From positions 1-10,573 of the forward strand of contig JAITOO010000107.1 of the NCBI GenBank assembly GCA_031289875.1: a stretch of DNA of 10,573 bases, in the 5' to 3' direction. A program made the translations under genes and the position numbers. The stretch is from Flavobacteriaceae bacterium. GTDB taxonomy: Bacteria; Bacteroidota; Bacteroidia; Flavobacteriales; Weeksellaceae. Positions 6,739 through 10,573 of this stretch are shown here, piece after piece; position 1 is the first letter of the stretch, and every line of letters starts with the position of its first letter. The notes under the pieces were generated by a model, which was given only the letters and a program-made list of their open reading frames with translations, had not been told where the DNA came from and did no database searches.

Positions 6739-8399
6739 TGGCCTACATCATTAAAGTAATCGTTGCTTCGCTGCTGTTTCTGGGGTTTTACAAACTCTTG
6801 CTGGAACGCGAGAAAATGTTAAAATTCAATCGGTTATATTTGATTTTGACACTTGTTTTGTCGTTGGCTGCGCCGCTTTTTTTGATTGAAATTCCGCAAT
6901 CAATCAGCGATGATAAATTTGCAATTAATAAATTGGATTTTGAAAACATTGATAATGAATTATTTACAAATTTGAATCAAGGATTAAAAATCGAAAAACC
7001 ACAAAATTCACAAAACGAAACTATTGATTTTCAAACGGTTTCGCAATCTCAAACCTCCGTAAAGACAAAACAAGTTTTGCCACTGCAACAAATAATTTTT
7101 GGAATTTACATTTTTATTACGCTAATTATGATTGTCAAATTCATAAGAAATTTGCTGTTTATTCATCAATCTGTTAAAAGAAACCAAAAGAGAAAATCAG
7201 GGAAAGTTACGCTCGTAGAAAATGGCGGAGAATCAAACATTTACAGTTTTATGAATTTTGTTTTCATTCCTGAAAAAGATTTCTATCAGTTAAAATCAGA
7301 ATTGTTAAAACACGAAACGGCGCACGCTGAGCAGCTGCACTCGCTTGATATTCTGCTGGTTGAGTTAGTGAAAATATTTTTTTGGTTCAATCCTGCATTT
7401 TATTTTTACAAAAAAGCCATTCAATTGAATCATGAATTTTTGGCTGATGAAAATGTAATCAATTCAAATATAGATATTTATGAATATCAAAATCTGATTT
7501 TAAAAAGTTTACAATCCAATTTTCAAATTCCGATTGCAAGTAATTTCAATTTTATTCAAACCAAGAAAAGACTTCTTATGATGACAAAAAAGAAAAATTT
7601 CGTAAAAACGTTTGCTTTGCAATGGCTCAGCATGCCGTTTGTGTTGATGCTTATTTTCATTTTCAGCAACAAAATTTATGCAAAAGTGCAAAATTCCGAC
7701 CTTGAAAAATCGGTTTCAAAAATGATGGAAAATTCGATGATGGGAAAAGATACTATTCCTGAAAATCAATCTATTGAAGAGGATTTTGATGTAGAATCCA
7801 TTGATATTGACGGAGATACGGTTATTTATAAAGGAAACACGAAAAACCGCACGGGAATCTCCGATTTAAAAACCGATACATTGAAACTGAGAGAGTTGAA
7901 GAAATATTTCAAGTCCGATGAATGGAAAGCAGAGCAGGAACAAATTCGGAAAGAATCGGAAAAAGCACGGAAAGAGAGTGAGGTTGCACGGAAAGAGAGT
8001 GAGGTTGCACGGAAAGAGAGTGAGATTGCACGCAAAGAAGGAGAAAAAGCACGCAAAGAATCGGAAAAAGCACGGAAAGAGAGTGAGGTTGCACGCAAAG
8101 AAGGCGAGATTGCACGTAAAGAGGGTGAAATCGCACGCAAAGAGGGCGAAATCGCAAGAGCAGAAACGAGAATCGGACAAAAACCGACTGCCGAGCAAAT
8201 GGCAAAATATCAAGCCTACAAAGCAAAGGTTCAGGCGGATATAAAAAAGAAAGAGGCAGAAATAAAAATAAAGGCGGCGGAATTGAAAGCAAATGGAATG
8301 AAAAATGCGAAAAATCAATCTCAAACTTCTAATTACGAAAGTTTTAAACAAGAAATGAGAGAGTTCAGAGAAAATATGAATAAAATCGCAAAAGAATAA
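6735..8399 (+). CDS. BlaR1-like M56-family membrane metallopeptidase with C-terminal heptad repeats
   Basis: The 554-residue protein has four probable membrane helices (about 3-22, 32-52, 117-143, 293-316). The zinc motif HETAH (193-197) and a downstream NHEFLADE with the likely third ligand Glu234 place it in peptidase family M56. By analogy with BlaR1, it would relay a signal from outside and cause inactivation of the BlaI-type repressor encoded just upstream (4-nt overlap). Unlike BlaR1, it has no penicillin-binding sensor domain with SxxK. After the last helix it carries a charged region with about eleven 7-residue repeats (404-480), then a Lys/Glu-rich tail. This part should be extracytoplasmic by BlaR1 topology. 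ATG at 6735 or 6738 may start it. The signal is unknown. Confidence 0.88.
   Translation: MMAYIIKVIVASLLFLGFYKLLLEREKMLKFNRLYLILTLVLSLAAPLFLIEIPQSISDDKFAINKLDFENIDNELFTNLNQGLKIEKPQNSQNETIDFQTVSQSQTSVKTKQVLPLQQIIFGIYIFITLIMIVKFIRNLLFIHQSVKRNQKRKSGKVTLVENGGESNIYSFMNFVFIPEKDFYQLKSELLKHETAHAEQLHSLDILLVELVKIFFWFNPAFYFYKKAIQLNHEFLADENVINSNIDIYEYQNLILKSLQSNFQIPIASNFNFIQTKKRLLMMTKKKNFVKTFALQWLSMPFVLMLIFIFSNKIYAKVQNSDLEKSVSKMMENSMMGKDTIPENQSIEEDFDVESIDIDGDTVIYKGNTKNRTGISDLKTDTLKLRELKKYFKSDEWKAEQEQIRKESEKARKESEVARKESEVARKESEIARKEGEKARKESEKARKESEVARKEGEIARKEGEIARKEGEIARAETRIGQKPTAEQMAKYQAYKAKVQADIKKKEAEIKIKAAELKANGMKNAKNQSQTSNYESFKQEMREFRENMNKIAKE
7944..8174 (+). repeat. 21-bp tandem repeats encoding an ARKE[S/G]E[V/I/K] heptad array
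   Basis: Eleven consecutive 21-bp units lie in frame within the M56 gene. The first and last are degenerate, and nine (7965-8153) follow the pattern Ala-Arg-Lys-Glu-Ser/Gly-Glu-Val/Ile/Lys. The units at 7965-7985 and 7986-8006 are identical at the DNA level and the one at 8007-8027 differs by a single base, which indicates recent duplication. The period is seven, but the small or hydrophobic residues occupy only adjacent positions 7 and 1. Opposite charges spaced three to four residues apart suggest a stiff charged alpha-helix or a weak coiled coil. The array also leaves antisense frames open, which is a by-product of the repeats. Confidence 0.92.
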
Positions 8400-8418
8400 C
8401 TAATTAAATTATAAAATA

Positions 8419-9279
8419 ATGAAAATCAAACTTTTAGTATTTTTTTTGAGTTTATTTATCGCTCAAAATTGCAATTCGCAAAGAACGGAAGATTATCAAC
8501 AAAATAGAACCAAGGGCAATGGGCAGATTACCAGAGAGTTGAGGCAAGTTTCTGCTTATACGGGAATTTCGCAGAAAAGCATTATTGACGTAGTTTTGAC
8601 TGACGGAAAAGTCGGCGATGTTACGGTAGAAGCCGAATTAGATTTGATTGATTTTGTTGATGTTCAGACAATTAATGGAACTCTGCAAATCGGTTTCAAG
8701 AAAAAAGAAAACATCGGAAATATGAAAGAAATTACGGTTTACGTTCCCGTTGATGACAATTTGAGAAAAATCGTCAGTTCCGGAACAGGAAATATTACCT
8801 CCAAAAAGGATTTGAAAGGAGCGGAACTTTCCGTTATTTCCGGCGGCACAGGCAACGTAACGCTGAAAAACGTAAATATAAAAAATTTCGGAGCGTTAAA
8901 TCAGGGAACAGGAAATCTGAAAATAGGAAACATCAATTCTGCCGAATTGAAACTGGATTTTTCCGGAACGGGAAATTTTTTGACCGAAACTTTGACCGCC
9001 GACGAGACCAAAATTTCCATTTCCGGAACGGGAAACGCTAATTTCAAAGGGAAAACCGACAACCTGAAAATAATTAACAGCGGCACGGGCAGCGTGAACG
9101 CAAGAAATTTAACCGCCGACCATGCGCAGGTTTGGGCAAGCGGCACGGGCAGTGTTTACGTAAATGCGCAAAAAACGCTTTCTGTGGATGTGGGCGGCAC
9201 GAGCAATGTTTATTACACAGGTTCGGCAGCGATTACAGAAATAAGAACAACAGGTTTGGGAAAAATTAAAAAATTGTGA
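8419..9279 (+). CDS. Secreted GIN-domain (DUF2807) beta-helix protein
   Basis: The 286-residue protein has an N-terminal hydrophobic signal (about 1-19). Cys18 does not sit in a good lipobox, so lipidation is doubtful. A DUF2807 'head GIN' domain fills about 40-284. Its hallmark Gly-Thr-Gly turns occur at residues 122, 143, 163, 183, 203, 222 and 242, with a degenerate one (GGTSN) at 260. The near 20-residue spacing suggests one beta-helix rung per repeat. Such domains are common in exported Bacteroidota proteins, but no biochemical role is firmly known; 'adhesin' is a database label only. It begins 19 nt after the M56 gene with no promoter between, so it is very probably the third gene of the BlaI-controlled operon and could be an output or a sensory partner of the protease. 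Confidence 0.85.
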   Translation: MKIKLLVFFLSLFIAQNCNSQRTEDYQQNRTKGNGQITRELRQVSAYTGISQKSIIDVVLTDGKVGDVTVEAELDLIDFVDVQTINGTLQIGFKKKENIGNMKEITVYVPVDDNLRKIVSSGTGNITSKKDLKGAELSVISGGTGNVTLKNVNIKNFGALNQGTGNLKIGNINSAELKLDFSGTGNFLTETLTADETKISISGTGNANFKGKTDNLKIINSGTGSVNARNLTADHAQVWASGTGSVYVNAQKTLSVDVGGTSNVYYTGSAAITEIRTTGLGKIKKL

Positions 9280-9294
9280 GAAGGCAGAAATTAA

Positions 9295-9320
9295 AAAAAT
9301 CAGAAAAAAAATTGATTTTT
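9295..9320 (+). terminator. Possible weak intrinsic terminator after the GIN gene
   Basis: AAAAATCA (9295-9302) and TGATTTTT (9313-9320) form an 8-bp inverted repeat with a 10-nt loop, ending in T residues. The stem is nearly all A-T, so it would be weak. It lies just before the promoter of the next gene, where a transcript end is expected. Confidence 0.35.
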
Positions 9321-9321
9321 C

Positions 9322-9352
9322 TTTGTGGTTAAAAAAAATAGTAGTATATTTG
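9322..9352 (+). promoter_or_regulatory. Bacteroidota-type promoter of the transglutaminase-like gene
   Basis: TTTG (9322-9325), a 19-bp spacer and TATATTTG (9345-9352) match the Bacteroidota primary promoter consensus fully. Expected transcription start is near 9359, giving a leader of about 45 nt. No BlaI-like dyad is present, so this gene is probably outside the control of the upstream repressor. Confidence 0.8.
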
Positions 9353-9362
9353 CAATATTATT

Positions 9363-9401
9363 ATGTATAACAAAGAACTAATGAATAAAAAATCAGATTA
9401 A
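9363..9401 (+). CDS. Possible 12-codon leader ORF
   Basis: An ATG at 9363 opens a frame of 12 codons (MYNKELMNKKSD) with a second in-frame ATG at 9381 and a TAA at 9399-9401. The stop lies 2 nt before the ATG of the next gene, and the whole ORF falls within the predicted leader RNA. Such a position could allow translational coupling, but the ORF is short and AT-rich and may be chance. There is no Shine-Dalgarno sequence and no run of one amino acid of the attenuator kind. Confidence 0.2.
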   Translation: MYNKELMNKKSD

Positions 9402-9403
9402 AC

Positions 9404-10573
9404 ATGAAGAAACTTGTTTTACAGCTCGCAGTTATTTGCAGCACAGCATTATCGGCGCAAACCGATACCCTTTCGATTCAGGAATTTTCCGAACAACTCA
9501 AACCGATAGAAACTGCTATCGGTCAAAGTTTTGAAACTAAAGATTACAAAACTGCTGAAAATTCGCTTTTGGACGGCGTTTCGCTTTTCCACCGGCTTTC
9601 TGAAAAAACGCAAAGGAGAAATCCACAAATTCTATCCAATTTTATTTATTACAATCTGGCGTGTGTCTATTCTCTTCAAAATCAGAAGAAAAAAGCCGTA
9701 GATGCTTTTGCAGAAAGCGTTAAATACGGTTATTCCGACTATGCTCACGCAAAGGTTGATTCGGATTTGGACAATATCAGAAAGGAAAAACGATTTGTAG
9801 AATTGATGAACAATCTGGCTGAAAAATATGATTATGTGAAAGTTCTGCAAAATTCAGGAAAATATCAGAAGGAAAATGCTCAAAATTCCCCCAAATTCAT
9901 CTATGAGTCTGCGGATGCCGACAATCTGAAAAACGTGCGGGAATATTTCAAACTGGATTCCATTGCAGGAAACGGCGATGAAATTTCTAAAATCCTGAAT
10001 CTTCTGCGTTGGGTTAATAAAAATATTGTCCACGATGGAAGTAATTCTGCCAATTGCGAATTTGATGCGATAGATTTGTACAATTATCATAAATCAACAG
10101 GCAAAGGTGTGAATTGCAGGCATTTATCTACAACTTTGAACGAAATGTATCTCGCTTTGGGCATAAAATCTCGTTTTGTTGTCTGCCTGCCGAAAGATTC
10201 AACGGACACAGATTGCCACGTGATTAATTCCGTCTATTCCAACGATTTAAAAAAATGGATTTGGATTGACCCAAGTTTCAACGTTTATATGAAAGATGAA
10301 AACGGCAGTTTTCTCGGCATAGAAGAGGTTCGCGGACGCTTCATCAATAATCAGCCTGTAATAATCAGCGACGAAATTAACCACAATGGAGAAACATATA
10401 CAAAAGAAGATTATAAAAACTATATGGCAAAAAATCTCTATTGGCTGCAATGTCCTGCGGAAAGCAAATTTAACGTGGAAAGCCGTTACAGAAAGTCGAG
10501 CGAAATTTATGTTTCCCTTGTTCCGACAGGATTTGACCCATTTGAAAAAACTTACAGGAAAATAACGAATACT
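9404..10573 (+). CDS. Secreted TPR/transglutaminase-like domain protein, 3' end missing
   Basis: The frame is open for 390 codons to the right edge, so the C-terminus is absent. A signal peptide (about 1-18, LSAQ) directs export. Residues about 30-140 are helical, with a TPR-like unit (YYNLACVYSLQNQKKKAVDA) followed by DSDLDNIRKEKRFVELM, the usual ending of TPR-like tandem units. A transglutaminase-like (papain-fold) domain covers about 190-300: Cys238 in GVNCRH, His272 in DCHVIN and Asp289 in WIWIDPSF form the expected triad. Such domains in bacteria are mostly proteases, or amidases/transferases, with unknown substrates. It has its own exact promoter and starts at the ATG at 9404. It is not obviously part of the BlaI operon. 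Confidence 0.82.
   Translation, partial: MKKLVLQLAVICSTALSAQTDTLSIQEFSEQLKPIETAIGQSFETKDYKTAENSLLDGVSLFHRLSEKTQRRNPQILSNFIYYNLACVYSLQNQKKKAVDAFAESVKYGYSDYAHAKVDSDLDNIRKEKRFVELMNNLAEKYDYVKVLQNSGKYQKENAQNSPKFIYESADADNLKNVREYFKLDSIAGNGDEISKILNLLRWVNKNIVHDGSNSANCEFDAIDLYNYHKSTGKGVNCRHLSTTLNEMYLALGIKSRFVVCLPKDSTDTDCHVINSVYSNDLKKWIWIDPSFNVYMKDENGSFLGIEEVRGRFINNQPVIISDEINHNGETYTKEDYKNYMAKNLYWLQCPAESKFNVESRYRKSSEIYVSLVPTGFDPFEKTYRKITNT

Noticed and set aside
7944..8174. CRISPR-like array
   Set aside because: The 21-bp units are directly adjacent without spacers and are in frame within a protein gene.
7826..8351. Several overlapping antisense open frames with repeated Ser/Leu/Phe-rich sequence
   Set aside because: They are mirror images of the 21-bp repeats in the M56 gene. 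A repeat whose unit lacks stops in a frame keeps that frame open.
6361..8399. Beta-lactam resistance locus
   Set aside because: BlaI- and BlaR1-like genes suggested it, but there is no beta-lactamase or penicillin-binding sensor domain. Flavobacterial BlaI/M56 pairs are common without resistance genes.

Overview
The window reads as a chromosomal segment of a Bacteroidota bacterium, most likely Flavobacteriia (a Chryseobacterium/Weeksellaceae-like background). This rests on: promoters of the Bacteroidota-specific form TTTG-N19-TAnnTTTG (two exact matches), AT-rich leaders without clear Shine-Dalgarno sequences, a membrane-anchored AraC regulator, a DUF4369/TlpA-type thioredoxin, a eukaryote-like PruA dehydrogenase, a BlaI/M56 pair and a GIN-domain (DUF2807) protein. 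No lineage marker gene is present, so the family-level placement is inference.

Layout. 1-555 has no convincing gene. It holds a run of hairpins (48-124) and a GC-richer palindromic island (about 212-450) that looks like a Bacteroidota intergenic repeat. 556-1575 encodes an AraC-family regulator fused to about six membrane segments. 1576-1810 is intergenic and holds a 126-bp element with imperfect terminal inverted repeats (1579-1704) and a perfect 11-bp tandem repeat (1761-1782). 1811-3127 (exported TlpA-like thioredoxin) and 3132-4754 (delta-1-pyrroline-5-carboxylate dehydrogenase, pruA) lie 4 nt apart and are probably one transcript. A convergent mgtE magnesium channel/transporter occupies 4820-6145 on the minus strand; the TTG start that extends its ORF to 6187 falls inside its own promoter, so the start is moved to the ATG at 6145.

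6303-9279 is a signalling operon. A strong promoter is overlapped by a perfect BlaI-type dyad operator. It is followed by a BlaI-family repressor and a BlaR1-like M56 metalloprotease that overlap by 4 nt, then by a secreted GIN-domain protein 19 nt downstream. The M56 protein has no penicillin-binding sensor domain. In its place the C-terminal part carries about eleven 7-residue charged repeats. No beta-lactamase is present, so the signal and any extra targets are unknown.

A second exact Bacteroidota promoter (9322-9352) drives a secreted protein with a TPR-like segment and a transglutaminase-like Cys-His-Asp triad. It runs off the right edge, and a 12-codon leader ORF ends 2 nt before its start.

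The most interesting part is the self-regulated BlaI/M56/GIN operon with its repeat-expanded protease. None of it is clearly a wholly new system, but the missing sensor domain, the heptad array and the adjoining GIN protein make a testable signalling module.
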